A model generated the notes under the pieces. The model had not been told where the DNA came from, ran no database searches, and saw only the letters and a program-made list of their open reading frames with translations. Positions 44,763 through 54,091 of a stretch of 64,000 nt of DNA are shown here, in pieces; position 1 is the stretch's first letter; the number at the start of each line of letters is the position of its first letter. The position numbers were made by a program, and so were the translations under genes. Source of the DNA: JAACFF01 sp963767495 (GTDB lineage: Bacteria > Chloroflexota > Anaerolineae > Promineifilales > Promineifilaceae); the NCBI GenBank assembly GCA_963767495.1, contig CAVYDY010000003.1, positions 124,001 to 188,000 of the forward strand, written 5' to 3'.

Positions 44763-45494
44763 ATGAATCCACTATTGCTGTTGATCTTGGTCACGCTTGT
44801 TCTGGTGGGTTGTGAGCAGCTGGTGCCGGTGGATCGGGATGTGATTTACCAGTATTCAACATTGGACGCCCTTTTGACCGGCGTCTATGACGGTGATGTG
44901 ACCTACGGTGAGCTGAAGCAGGCGGGTGATTTCGGGCTAGGCACCTTCCATGCGTTGGATGGTGAGATGATCGCCGTTGATAACGAGGTGTACCAGGTGA
45001 CGGCCGACGGCGCCGCTCGCCAAGTCGCGGATGATGCCCTCTCTCCTTTTGCTGTGTTGACGTTCTTTGAAGCGGATCAAACGGCAGAGTTGGTTGAACC
45101 TGTTGACTGTACGCAGCTGGGTGACTATATTGATACCTTGCTGCCGACGACGAATATCCCTTTTGCGATCAAGGTCGAGGGCACGTTTGCGGCGCTTAAG
45201 TCGCGCAGCGTACCACGCCAGGAGAAGCCGTACCCGCCGCTGGCCGAGGTGGTAGCGACGCAGCCGACCTTTGAGTTTGAGAATATCGACGGTGTGATGG
45301 TGGGCTTCCGCCTCCCGGAATATGTAGGCAGCGCGAATGTGCCCGGCTACCATTGGCATTTCTTGACGGCCGATCGCACGGCTGGCGGCCATGTCCTGGA
45401 ATGTACAACAGGGCGCGTCGACATAGGAATCGATCACAGTGACGCGTGGACTGTGCAGCTGCCGGATGGGGGCGATTTTTACGCCGTAGAATAA
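44763..45494 (+). CDS. Alpha-acetolactate decarboxylase, exported as a lipoprotein
   Basis: A 243-residue enzyme that converts acetolactate to acetoin. The zinc ligands His197, His199 and His210 in GYHWHFLTADRTAGGH have exactly the spacing known for the Brevibacillus enzyme (194, 196, 207). The N terminus is a lipoprotein signal, LVTLVLVGCEQL with Cys17, so the enzyme is on the outer face of the membrane. Acetolactate synthase is not in view, so the gene is not in a butanediol operon. Secreted homologues exist, but the physiological reason is not clear. It precedes an unknown gene by four bases. Confidence 0.92.
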   Translation: MNPLLLLILVTLVLVGCEQLVPVDRDVIYQYSTLDALLTGVYDGDVTYGELKQAGDFGLGTFHALDGEMIAVDNEVYQVTADGAARQVADDALSPFAVLTFFEADQTAELVEPVDCTQLGDYIDTLLPTTNIPFAIKVEGTFAALKSRSVPRQEKPYPPLAEVVATQPTFEFENIDGVMVGFRLPEYVGSANVPGYHWHFLTADRTAGGHVLECTTGRVDIGIDHSDAWTVQLPDGGDFYAVE

Positions 45495-45498
45495 GCAG

Positions 45499-46524
45499 AT
45501 GCAGCGAATGGCTGTATCTTGGGAACTGATGATGGCGTGGTGGCAGTCAATACTCAGGCAAATTGGTTTGGGGGCGGAAGAGCCGGTTCTAGAGGATCGT
45601 CCAACGGCCGTGCCGCACGATCCGCTGCCGCCGGTGCATAAGAAAGTGTCCTTGATCATCCACAATCCGGCCGTGCCTGGCACCGGCAAGACGTTGAATG
45701 ATTTTCTGGGCTGGCACGATCCTGACCGGCTCGCGGCGACGTTCATTGCCGATCTGCGTGAAGCGAGCTATGGCTACGCCAATTATGAAATCGCCGAACG
45801 CATCCTGGTGGATGGGTTTCCGGTTAAGCAGGACGGCTTTCGTTATACGGCGGATCAATTTGTGCGCCGCTGGCAGCGGCGTGACGGATTCCACCAGCCG
45901 GACGCCGTTGATTATTACGCACTGCTCGATGAATTTGAGATGATCGCCAAGGTGGACAGCGGGGCCATTGACGAATTCTGGCTGTTCGCTTTTCCCTACG
46001 CGGGCTATTACGAGTCAATCATGGCCGGGCCGGGTGCCTTCTGGTGTAACGCGCCGCCGTTGGCGCATACGGAAGACGCCGCGCGCCGTTTCATCATCAT
46101 GGGATTCAATTTTGAGCGCGGCCTGGGGGAGATGCTCGAAGCGTACGGCCATCGCGCGGAATCGATTATGGAGCGCGTATTCCGCAGCAAGCGCGGACGT
46201 GAGAACCTGTGGCGCCGGTTTACGCGCTACGACGGAACGCATCCCGGCCGCGCTGAAGTGGGTAACATTCATTTCGCGCCGAACAGCACCCAGGATTATG
46301 ATTGGGGCAATCCCACGCCGGTGCCTACGCGGGCGGCAAACTGGCTCAATTTTCCCGATCTGGATGGCGAATCACAACGGCTAAATACGGCAGCCTGGGG
46401 GCGGGGTGACATCCGCGAGCATCACAAATGGTGGTTCAAGCACCTGCCGCACGTGCGCGGTGAGGCGGGCGGCATCGCCCATAACTGGTGGCAGTATATT
46501 GTTGATCCGAATCTGGTTGTGTGA
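45499..46524 (+). CDS. Conserved-looking protein of unknown function
   Basis: A 341-residue soluble protein that I do not recognise with certainty. It has no signal peptide, begins with amphipathic residues, and has several dense motifs with likely functional residues: KTLNDFLGWHDPDRLAATFI, IDEFWLFAFPYAGYYESIMA, MGFNFERGLGEMLEAYGHRA, and a C-terminal KWWFKHLPHVRGEAGGIAHN. Many His, Trp and Asp point to an enzyme rather than a structural protein. It is cotranscribed with the decarboxylase gene (gap four bases), and the next gene converges. ATGs at 45508 and 45529 are alternative starts. Confidence 0.7.
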   Translation: MQRMAVSWELMMAWWQSILRQIGLGAEEPVLEDRPTAVPHDPLPPVHKKVSLIIHNPAVPGTGKTLNDFLGWHDPDRLAATFIADLREASYGYANYEIAERILVDGFPVKQDGFRYTADQFVRRWQRRDGFHQPDAVDYYALLDEFEMIAKVDSGAIDEFWLFAFPYAGYYESIMAGPGAFWCNAPPLAHTEDAARRFIIMGFNFERGLGEMLEAYGHRAESIMERVFRSKRGRENLWRRFTRYDGTHPGRAEVGNIHFAPNSTQDYDWGNPTPVPTRAANWLNFPDLDGESQRLNTAAWGRGDIREHHKWWFKHLPHVRGEAGGIAHNWWQYIVDPNLVV

Positions 46525-46549
46525 GGGAGCGCGTCGGCAGTTCTGTTGA

Positions 46550-47491
46550 TTAGCTGTCCGGCCCCACTTCTGACCCGCTAAACAGCTGCCGGGCCAGAGC
46601 TTCTATGGTGTCTCGCAAGGCCAGTTTATCGAGCCAGCCGCTGGGGATGGCCGCGGCGCCATAGTGGGCGCCGGCCAGCTGCCCGTAAACGGCGGCTGTG
46701 GTATCCGCATCGTCGCCCAGGTTGGCGGCCAGCAGGCAGCCGTCGCGGAAACTATCGCTGTGGTAAAAGGCCCACAATGCCGCTTCCAGAGATCTGACGA
46801 CGTAACCGCTGCCTTGAATATGCGGCGGCTGGCGCTCTTTGAAGGAACCGCCGGCCACTTCTTTGATTTCGGCCGTTTCCAGCGGATGCGTCTGCCAATA
46901 CGTGGGCGCCGGCGTGTAGAAAGGGCTGAGCAAGTCGGCTTTTTCGGCTCCAGACAGGGCGCCGGCGATCAGACCGCCAAAGGTGCGGCAGGCGTCTATG
47001 CAGGCTGCCGCGCCGTGCGTCGTTCGTGAACTGAGTCCCGATGCTTCGATGGCCCGGACGGGATCATGGGCGTAAAACATGGGCACCGGCGCCAGGCGCA
47101 TGATCGATCCATTACCCGCCGAGTAGGGATCGCTGGGCCCGGAAAATGGCTCGCCGGTCTGCTGAAAGGTATGCAGCGCGCGGCTGACAGTGCCGCCGAT
47201 GTCGAAACAAGTTCCTGTGCTGCTTAGATACCCCTCTTGATACCAGCGCAGATAGCGCTGCATCTGATCCGCGGCGTCGAACCCTTGCTTTTCAACCAGG
47301 CTCTCGGCCAGGCAAAGCGCCATCGAAGTGTCATCGGTCCACTGGCCCGGCTGCAGATGGAACGGGCCGCCGCCGACCATATCATCAATTGGCATGAATG
47401 ATCCCGGCGCCTTGAATTCAAGTGTTGTGCCCAAGGCGTCGGCAGCGGCAAGGCCCAGCAAGCTGCCCAGATAGCGGTCAATTGATAGCAT
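46550..47491 (-). CDS. ADP-ribosylglycohydrolase (DraG-like)
   Basis: A 313-residue hydrolase that removes ADP-ribose from proteins or small molecules. The dinuclear magnesium site is visible in QWTDDTSMALCLAESL (Thr, Asp, Asp) and LGDDADTTAAVYGQLAGA (Asp, Asp, Thr) near the C terminus. LGSLLGLAAADALGTTLEFK is the typical start. The frame extends to 47536, but ATG 47491 begins the conserved domain. No ADP-ribosyltransferase or nitrogenase gene is nearby, so the target is unknown. Confidence 0.9.
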   Translation of the reverse strand: MLSIDRYLGSLLGLAAADALGTTLEFKAPGSFMPIDDMVGGGPFHLQPGQWTDDTSMALCLAESLVEKQGFDAADQMQRYLRWYQEGYLSSTGTCFDIGGTVSRALHTFQQTGEPFSGPSDPYSAGNGSIMRLAPVPMFYAHDPVRAIEASGLSSRTTHGAAACIDACRTFGGLIAGALSGAEKADLLSPFYTPAPTYWQTHPLETAEIKEVAGGSFKERQPPHIQGSGYVVRSLEAALWAFYHSDSFRDGCLLAANLGDDADTTAAVYGQLAGAHYGAAAIPSGWLDKLALRDTIEALARQLFSGSEVGPDS

Positions 47492-47724
47492 GACAGGTAT
47501 TCTACTGAGCTGGTTGGTTCGCCGCCATATTAACATGGGTGCAGGCAGCAGAGGATCTGATCAAGCGCACCTTGACCTGGGGGTTTCGAACGGGCAGGTG
47601 ATGGCAGCGGGGCGGAGGCCCTGCTTCCATCGCTTGGTCAATGATTGTTATGGACTGCTGGTAACGGGCGCAGTTAAAACGTGGGCAGTCTCCTGCCTAT
47701 GCAGCTTTTTCCGGCAGTTCGCCG

Positions 47725-48936
47725 TTATGCCACGGCGTCTTGCAGGGCCTGCACGGCCGTTTCTTCGGCGTCGTGAACAGCCAGGATCTGCCCGGCCAGG
47801 CGCTCGCGAAAAGCGATTGTTTCCGCCTGCGTCAGCGGGAAAGCAGAGGCCATTGAATCGCGTATTTCCTCCAGGCGGGCGTTGATCGCTTGAATTTCCT
47901 CCAGGGCCGCGCCGCCTTGCTCCAGGAAGAGCAGGTGCTTGCGCCACATCAGCGCGCGGGTTTCGGCGAACGGTGGGATATCATCCGGCAGCAGGTAGGC
48001 GGGCAGCTGCTGCCAGGCGGCCGCCGCGGCGCGGAATTGTACGGCGGCCTCATTGAGGGCAGGCAGCGCCAGGAGCAGCGCCGCTTCCTCCAGGAAATCA
48101 GCATAGAGGCCCCGCTCAGCATCCTGACCACTTCCTTTGCCGAATAGGAAGGCGAAATTAAAGGCGGAGGTGAGGCCAGCAAGCATCGGCCGGCCGGCCG
48201 GGAACTGCTTCTCCCAGCTCAAACGCTGTTTGGGATGGGTCAGCATCTTCGCCCAGAACTGGTAGGCAGTGAGGCCGAAGTTGTTCCTGGAACCTTTGGG
48301 CGGTTTTTCCGTGAAGAGCTGAATGGTGTCGCAGATGCCCAGACGAACGGCCGAAGCCAACTTTTCTTCGACAGGCGCTTCCAGCGTCAGCAGGCGGTTC
48401 TTGTATTTCTTGATGCGGCCGCGCGCGGCCGCCAGCTCCGCGGGCGTCACAGTCAGCGGTACGCCGGCGCGATCAGCGATAGAGACCACATCTTCCGCGG
48501 GTTCATACCCATAGACGAGCAGCGGGAAGGCGCCCCACATGCCCTCGTCCCAGGGCAGCGCGTTGTAAGGCAGGCTCCACATATCGGCCCAGAGAATGGC
48601 CGGTTGTCCTCCGTCGAGTGTATCGACCAGAAGATTCTCGGCGCGCTGCGGCTTGGCCGTCTGTTGAATATGCTGTACCACGCCAAGCCTGGAAAGCATC
48701 TTATCCAGGGGATCAAAGGTGTTACGGGTGAGGATATTGCACTGCGGATCGTACCCTTCATATAAGAAGGTGAAATAACCCATGACGATGCCACCGCTGA
48801 CGCCTAGAAGAAAGGCTTCGCTGTAGGGTTGGCCGCTGTGCGGCGCTATGAAGCCGCGCTGGGCGAAGAAATTGCGGACAGAGCCGGTCTCCCAGTGGGT
48901 TCCGGCGAACTGGTTGTAATTGGCTATTGTAGGCAT
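47725..48936 (-). CDS. BtrH N-terminal/DUF4872-like protein without the expected Cys
   Basis: A 403-residue cytoplasmic protein that resembles the butirosin acyl-transfer protein BtrH. BtrH-like enzymes have a Cys in an early G.HCET motif; here the line reads FAGTHWETGSVRNFF, with Trp where the Cys would be. The following segments are conserved in style: SGQPYSEAFLLGVSGGIVMG, LTRNTFDPLDKML, and ILWADMWSLPYNALPW. The C-terminal half (about 200-403) is helical, DUF4872-like. I think this is a subfamily with a changed active site, and the family recognition is from memory. ATG 48936 follows GAAGGAGAG. Confidence 0.7.
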   Translation of the reverse strand: MPTIANYNQFAGTHWETGSVRNFFAQRGFIAPHSGQPYSEAFLLGVSGGIVMGYFTFLYEGYDPQCNILTRNTFDPLDKMLSRLGVVQHIQQTAKPQRAENLLVDTLDGGQPAILWADMWSLPYNALPWDEGMWGAFPLLVYGYEPAEDVVSIADRAGVPLTVTPAELAAARGRIKKYKNRLLTLEAPVEEKLASAVRLGICDTIQLFTEKPPKGSRNNFGLTAYQFWAKMLTHPKQRLSWEKQFPAGRPMLAGLTSAFNFAFLFGKGSGQDAERGLYADFLEEAALLLALPALNEAAVQFRAAAAAWQQLPAYLLPDDIPPFAETRALMWRKHLLFLEQGGAALEEIQAINARLEEIRDSMASAFPLTQAETIAFRERLAGQILAVHDAEETAVQALQDAVA

Positions 48937-49330
48937 CGGACGATCTCTCCTTCGGTGATTTACAGCCACAAGACAGTGTCCTGTGCCGCATGCTGGAAAC
49001 AGTGTAGCGCAAAAACGACCGTCTGTGGGAAAGAAGAGACATAGTATACAAGAACGGCCGTTTTCAACCGGCTTTACGGGGCACCAGCCTACACAGCGGC
49101 TGCTCGCTTGAAGGAAACATGCGCCCTGCGATCAGCGACGATTTTTAATTGCGGTTAAATTGCTTTTGAACGCCTCTTCATGCTGTCTCTAACCCGCCGC
49201 AAATTTATTATGAACGGCCCAGGTAGTTTCTTTCTTTTGCCTCTGATATCACTTATCGCTGTATAAAACATGCTGTCCGGCCCGGCCCTTGTGTTCGGAT
49301 GGCGCCTGACAATGAAATGAGGGATCAAGC
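48937..49330. other. Intergenic region between divergent BtrH-like and iron-binding genes
   Basis: No gene is seen in these 394 bases. On the minus strand a TATACT (49043-49048) is a possible -10 for the BtrH-like gene. One copy of the ACGGCCGT octamer lies at 49054-49061. No clear Fur box or promoter for the iron-binding gene was found. Confidence 0.5.
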
Positions 49331-50395
49331 GTGAAGACAATTATCGTCATGTTATTGCTGGTGGCTGGAGGTGTGACCGGCTGCGCGAATGCACCCGTTG
49401 AATCGGGGGCGGAACGTGAGGCTGTTTCGGTAGAAGTAGAAGCAGGTAATCCCGGGCGGCTTGTTATCTATTCCGGTCGTTCGGAAAGCCTGGTGCAGCC
49501 TATCATCGATCAGTTTGTCGAGGCGACGGGCATTGATGTGCAGGTTCGCTATGGCAGTACGTCGGAATTAGCGGGACTACTCCTGGAAGAGGGCGAAAAC
49601 AGCCCGGCGGATCTCTTCTATGCTCAGGACCCTGGCGGTCTGGGTGCGGTGTCAGGGGCCGGCTTATTGGCGAACCTTCCCGCCGAGCTCCTGGCTAAAG
49701 TCCCCGATCGCTTTGCCGGACCCGATGGCACATGGGTCGGGATATCGGGGCGTGCGCGGACAGTGGTTTACAATACGGATGAGATAACGGATCCAGAGAC
49801 GCAGCTGCCGGATGATTTGATGGGGTTTGTCGATCCGCAGTGGAACGGCCGTATCGGTTGGGCCCCAACCAACGGCAGTTTCCAGGCTATGGTCACCGCG
49901 ATGCGGTCTGTATGGGGGGGAGAACAGACAGCCGCCTGGTTGTCAGGCGTTCAGGCCAACAACCCGATTGAGTATCCCAAGAACACGCCCATCGTTGAAG
50001 CGGTCGGCAGCGGTGAAGTGGCGGTTGGTCTGGTCAACCATTACTATTTACATCGCTTCTTGACGGAGCAGGGAGAAACATTTTCCGCGCGCAACTATTT
50101 CTTGCCCGGCGGCGGACCGGGATCGCTGATCATGGTTTCAGGCGCCGGTATCCTGGATACGGCTGCGAATGACGCCAATGCTCAACGCTTCATTGAATTC
50201 CTACTCTCCCTGCCGGGACAGCAATATTTCGCATCGCAGACCTTTGAATATCCCCTTGTTGAAGGGGTCAAGACAGTGGCGCTGCTGCCTCCGTTGGCAG
50301 CATTGGACGAGGCCGCGCTCGATATCGACCTCGCTGATCTATCGGATCTGGCCGGCACCCAAGAATTACTGATCGATCTGGGAATCATCGAATAA
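49331..50395 (+). CDS. Ferric iron ABC transporter, substrate-binding lipoprotein
   Basis: A 354-residue FbpA/FutA-type binding protein, exported as a lipoprotein (VTGCAN, Cys18). LVIYSGRSESLVQPIIDQF is the family's opening strand and VNHYYLHRFLTEQG contains the Tyr-Tyr pair that binds Fe3+. It starts at GTG 49331. A permease gene follows after three bases, so the two form an operon. No ATPase gene follows. Other substrates of the family (for example phosphonates or thiosulfate) are less likely because of the Tyr pair. Confidence 0.88.
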   Translation: MKTIIVMLLLVAGGVTGCANAPVESGAEREAVSVEVEAGNPGRLVIYSGRSESLVQPIIDQFVEATGIDVQVRYGSTSELAGLLLEEGENSPADLFYAQDPGGLGAVSGAGLLANLPAELLAKVPDRFAGPDGTWVGISGRARTVVYNTDEITDPETQLPDDLMGFVDPQWNGRIGWAPTNGSFQAMVTAMRSVWGGEQTAAWLSGVQANNPIEYPKNTPIVEAVGSGEVAVGLVNHYYLHRFLTEQGETFSARNYFLPGGGPGSLIMVSGAGILDTAANDANAQRFIEFLLSLPGQQYFASQTFEYPLVEGVKTVALLPPLAALDEAALDIDLADLSDLAGTQELLIDLGIIE

Positions 50396-50398
50396 TCA

Positions 50399-52126
50399 AT
50401 GGCCGAGTCACCGCTTGATGTGCCCGGCGGCAGTTTTCCGCCGAACTTCTTGCCCGATAGTGCCCGCGCTGTTCATGATGCGCGCGGGATTATCAAACGC
50501 ATGGCGGCCGGCTATAGGCGTCTTGGCGGGTATGAGACAGCGCTGCTTTATTCAGGGGCGGCGCTTTTTGCCTGCCTGGTGCTGCTGGTGCCGGCTTATC
50601 TGCTGCTGCGCACCGGCACGGCATGGCGGGAAGCGATTGAGACAATCGCACGGCCGTCAACCCTGAAAGTGATCGGCAATACGGCGCTGTTGGCGTTCAG
50701 CGTGCCCCTGGGCGCTGCCGTGCTGGCTGTTCCGTTGGCCTGGCTGACGACGCGAACGAACCTGCCCGGCCGACGGGGATGGTCGGTGCTCCATGCGCTG
50801 CCCCTGGTGATTCCTAGCTATGTTTATGCCTTCCTGTTTCTCTCTTTCCTGTCACCGAAGGGATTCTTGCAGCAGTTCCTGGGCAGGCTGGCCGGTATTG
50901 AACGCCTGCCCTCCGTCTATGGATTTGGCGGCGCGTTTGTGGCGCTTACGCTGATCAGCTACCCCTTTATCTTCTTGACAGTCAGTGCGGCTCTGCGCCA
51001 GATGGATATGACCTTGCTGGAAGTGGCGCAGACGAACGGCGCCAGCAAGCGGCAGATCGGGCGGTATGTTCTTCTGCCCTATCTATGGCCGTCGATCATG
51101 GCCGGCGCCCTTCTCGTGGCGCTCTACTGCCTGCGCGATTTTGGCGCGGTCACGCTGCTGCAGTTCAGTACCTTTACGCGGGTCATCTATAACCGCTATC
51201 TTGGCTTTCAGCTGGACGAGGCGGCGACGATGGCGGCGGTCTTGGTGCTGATGACGGCCGTTGTTATGCTCTTCGAATCACGGTTGCGTCATGATAAGGA
51301 AGAGGCGCCCATGGAAATGAGTGATCATGCGCACAGCAAGCTGGTGAATCTGGGGCGCTGGCGCTGGCCCGCCTTGTTGTTCAGCGGCCTCGTGTCGTTT
51401 ATGTCTTTGATTATGCCGGTGGCACTGCTGGGATACTGGATTTTGCGCGGCGTGCAGCAAATGTCGCCACTAGGGGGCGCTTCGGTGATGCAGCAGAACA
51501 GCATCCTGCTCAGCGAGCTGCTTGAACCGGCGCGTAGTTCGTTCACCCTGGCGCTGGTCACGGCTGTGTTGGCGGTGCTGCTGGCCCTGCCGATCGCCAT
51601 CCTTTCCGTGCGGCATAAAGGGCGTCTGACCGGATTTCTTGAGCGGCTCAGCTACAGCAGTTATGCCCTGCCGGGCATCGTGGTTGCCCTGGCGTTTGTT
51701 TTCGCGGGCATTCATTACGCACGGCCGTTGTACCAGACGATTCCCCTGCTGCTGGCGGCATACATGGTCTTGTTTGTGCCGCTGGCGATCGCTGCGGAAC
51801 GGAGCGCCTTGTCTCGTATCCCGCGAGAACTCGAGGAAGTTGGCTACAGCTTGGGTGGCTCCCGTTTCGATATCCTGCGTTATGTGACCCTGCCGCTGAT
51901 GCGGCCGGGTCTGATCGCCGGTGGTGCGCTTGTCTTCTTGACGGTGATGAAGGAGCTGCCAGCAGCGCTGCTGCTCAGCCCGTTGGGTTACCGCACACTG
52001 CCGATGCTGATCTGGAGCAATATCAGCGAGGCGTTCTTTGTGCGTGCGGCGATGCCCACTTTGCTTCTGCTGCTGCTTTCCTCCGTGCCGCTGGCCTGGG
52101 TATCCTTGCGTGAAGATCGCGCCTGA
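50399..52126 (+). CDS. Ferric iron ABC transporter permease (two fused MetI-like domains)
   Basis: A 575-residue permease of the FbpB type with about 12 helices. Each half has its own EAA loop: LLEVAQTNGASKRQIGRYVL in the first and LEEVGYSLGGSRFDILRYV in the second. The N-terminal 40 residues are soluble and include a polar stretch (FPPNFLPDSAR). It starts three bases after the binding-protein stop. The expected third component, an ATPase like FbpC, is not on either side; the next gene is LarA on the other strand. The ATPase may be encoded elsewhere or shared. Confidence 0.9.
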   Translation: MAESPLDVPGGSFPPNFLPDSARAVHDARGIIKRMAAGYRRLGGYETALLYSGAALFACLVLLVPAYLLLRTGTAWREAIETIARPSTLKVIGNTALLAFSVPLGAAVLAVPLAWLTTRTNLPGRRGWSVLHALPLVIPSYVYAFLFLSFLSPKGFLQQFLGRLAGIERLPSVYGFGGAFVALTLISYPFIFLTVSAALRQMDMTLLEVAQTNGASKRQIGRYVLLPYLWPSIMAGALLVALYCLRDFGAVTLLQFSTFTRVIYNRYLGFQLDEAATMAAVLVLMTAVVMLFESRLRHDKEEAPMEMSDHAHSKLVNLGRWRWPALLFSGLVSFMSLIMPVALLGYWILRGVQQMSPLGGASVMQQNSILLSELLEPARSSFTLALVTAVLAVLLALPIAILSVRHKGRLTGFLERLSYSSYALPGIVVALAFVFAGIHYARPLYQTIPLLLAAYMVLFVPLAIAAERSALSRIPRELEEVGYSLGGSRFDILRYVTLPLMRPGLIAGGALVFLTVMKELPAALLLSPLGYRTLPMLIWSNISEAFFVRAAMPTLLLLLLSSVPLAWVSLREDRA

Positions 52127-52212
52127 TCAGGTGGGTATTTGGCGTAATGGCCGGCAGCCCCATGATTTATCAAAGGCGCTGCATTCCCAACGATAACAAA
52201 CCATTGGGGGCG

Positions 52213-53484
52213 TCAGGCGGAGAGATAGGCGATCGTTTGCGGGCCCTCGGGCATCGCGCAGATGCGCGCCTGTGGGCCGATTTCCGCGGCGAGCTTGCTG
52301 ACTGTGGCTGTGATGTCGCCGCATGGTGTCAAGAGGGCGCGGCGGATTTGCGCGTCGCTCAGGCCGCTGCTGTGCACATGGACCGTGGCCTGAAGCTGGA
52401 TCAGGGCCTGTATCTGGACCTGCCACTGGTCTTGCTCAGCGAAGCCGGGTTGGGCCAGGAGATCAAGAACGCCCTGCGGTGAGCCGCCTTCAGCTAACAG
52501 CCCGGCATAACGGCCGTGATCGGGGATGCCGTCTTCGCAGGCGGCGGCCATGATGATGTGGCCGCCGGGACGCAGGATGCGCGCGGCGGCGCTCATGCCC
52601 TTGACGGTCTGGTAGAGGTTCTGGTCAAGGGGGAAGCCACTGTTGGTGGTGATGGCGATGTCGTATGGCTGGTCGACGGCGACCATGGCCTGCGTGCGCA
52701 CGAATTCACGGCCCGCCGCGTGCGCCTCTAAGAGATCGCCGGCGAAGACGGCCGTGATCTGCTTATGCTCATTCAAGGTGACATTGAGTAAGAAGGCGGG
52801 GCCGGTTTTCAGGGCCGCTTCGCGCATCTCTTCCCAGATGGGATTACCCTCACAGACACCCCAGGTGGATTGGGGATGGGCGATCATGTCACGGCCGTGA
52901 TTAGTGAGCACACTTTCCGCGCCGCAGAGGGCGGGCATGACCGCTTTTGGCCCGCCGCTGAACCCGGCGAAGAAATGGGGTTCGATGAAGCCGGTGAGAA
53001 TACGCACGTCGGACTCGAGCAGAAAGCGGTTGACGCGCAGGGGATTGCCGCTGCCCGTCGTACCCAGGGAGCGGAGCATCTGGTCGTCGTAGGCGTCATG
53101 CTGCAGGCAGCGAAAATTGTCGTAGACGGCATCGCCGAGCAGGGTGCGCAGTTCAGCGTCCGTTTGCGGGCGGTGTGTGCCCAGGCCGTTGAGCAGCGTG
53201 ATATCCTCACGACGCACGCCGGCGGTTTCCAGTTCGGCCAGGAGCACGGGCAGAATTAGATGGTTGGGGGTGGGGCGGGTGATGTCGCTGTGTACGATCA
53301 GCACTCTGTCGCCCGCCTTGACCAGGTCGGCCAGAGGGGGCGAGCCGATAGGGTGGCGTATGGCCTCTGTCAAAAGGTTGGCAGGATCACTGGTGCCGGG
53401 CAAGGATGGGGCAGCGACGATCTCGGTGCTGTCGGGGAGATTGACGTTGATGCCGTTACGGCCGTAAGCGAGTTTGACTTCCAT
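52213..53484 (-). CDS. LarA-like nickel-pincer-dependent racemase/epimerase (DUF2088)
   Basis: A 423-residue enzyme of the lactate racemase family that uses the nickel pincer cofactor made by LarB, LarE and LarC. HSDITRPTPNHLILPVLL contains the conserved catalytic and cofactor residues near the N terminus; LGTHRPQTDAEL and IEPHFFAGFSGGPKAVMP (lysine for cofactor thioamide attachment) complete the site. No larB, larC or larE gene is in this window, so the substrate could be lactate or another 2-hydroxy acid. The gene has no obvious partner. Confidence 0.88.
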   Translation of the reverse strand: MEVKLAYGRNGINVNLPDSTEIVAAPSLPGTSDPANLLTEAIRHPIGSPPLADLVKAGDRVLIVHSDITRPTPNHLILPVLLAELETAGVRREDITLLNGLGTHRPQTDAELRTLLGDAVYDNFRCLQHDAYDDQMLRSLGTTGSGNPLRVNRFLLESDVRILTGFIEPHFFAGFSGGPKAVMPALCGAESVLTNHGRDMIAHPQSTWGVCEGNPIWEEMREAALKTGPAFLLNVTLNEHKQITAVFAGDLLEAHAAGREFVRTQAMVAVDQPYDIAITTNSGFPLDQNLYQTVKGMSAAARILRPGGHIIMAAACEDGIPDHGRYAGLLAEGGSPQGVLDLLAQPGFAEQDQWQVQIQALIQLQATVHVHSSGLSDAQIRRALLTPCGDITATVSKLAAEIGPQARICAMPEGPQTIAYLSA

Positions 53485-53549
53485 ACGCTATTTTTGTGAT
53501 GGGGAGATCAAGGATTGCGCAGATTCTTCTTTGCCTGCTGTCTACTTTG

Positions 53550-53801
53550 TTAGACGCCGGCGTTGCTCAGATCATAGATGGCCAGGCGCATCGACTCGGA
53601 CAGTGAGTGGTGATCAGCGTCAAACTCAACCAGCGCATTTTGCAGACGCTCGCGCAAAGTCTGGTGGTGAGCCTGCGGGTCTTCTTGAAATTGATCGATG
53701 TGCTGCGAGACATCGTCAAGCGTGGCCTGCTGCGCCTCTGTAACTTCGGTTTCGTCAATTGTCTTTTGTAGATTATCTACTGATTTCTTTGCTTTATCCA
53801 T
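53550..53801 (-). CDS. DUF4404 family small helical protein
   Basis: An 83-residue acidic protein. Its heptad-like helices (QATLDDVSQHIDQFQED and HHQTLRERLQNALVEFDADH) and the SLSESMRLAIYDLSNAGV ending match the DUF4404 pattern known in many bacteria, without a known function. GGAGAATATC precedes the ATG. It lies between LarA and the divergent GntR-type regulator, and no other gene seems to be coupled with it. Confidence 0.75.
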   Translation of the reverse strand: MDKAKKSVDNLQKTIDETEVTEAQQATLDDVSQHIDQFQEDPQAHHQTLRERLQNALVEFDADHHSLSESMRLAIYDLSNAGV

Positions 53802-53917
53802 GAGTGATATTCTCCAGGGTGGTATTGTGAGTAGCTTACACCAGATTGTATCGACCGGCTACAAGGCACTCGAGGTGCTGGAAAAGCCAGGTCCTCAATT
53901 CCCAAGCAGTTGCCCAT

Positions 53918-53969
53918 GGAGATAGACAGATTGGTATTCTGTTGTTGCTTTACCTTTCAGTCTATCTCC
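53918..53969. repeat. Ten-base inverted repeat upstream of the regulator
   Basis: GGAGATAGAC (53918-53927) pairs with GTCTATCTCC (53960-53969), loop 32. It lies in the 53802-54124 intergenic region and has no T-run, so terminator function is doubtful. Confidence 0.5.
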
Positions 53970-54061
53970 TTGGTCAATTTCCCTAACTATAAGTAAGTAG
54001 GAAAAACGGTGAGCGCAGCATGTCCAAATACGTCATTGCGTCATTACTCCAAATCCCCACC

Positions 54062-54090
54062 TTGACAAACTGTCCTAAAATCCGTACCCT
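54062..54090 (+). promoter_or_regulatory. Promoter of the GntR-family regulator gene
   Basis: A consensus -35 TTGACA (54062-54067) is followed after exactly 17 bases by TACCCT (54085-54090) as a weak -10. Transcription would begin near 54097, inside the operator palindrome. Confidence 0.6.
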
Positions 54091-54091
54091 G

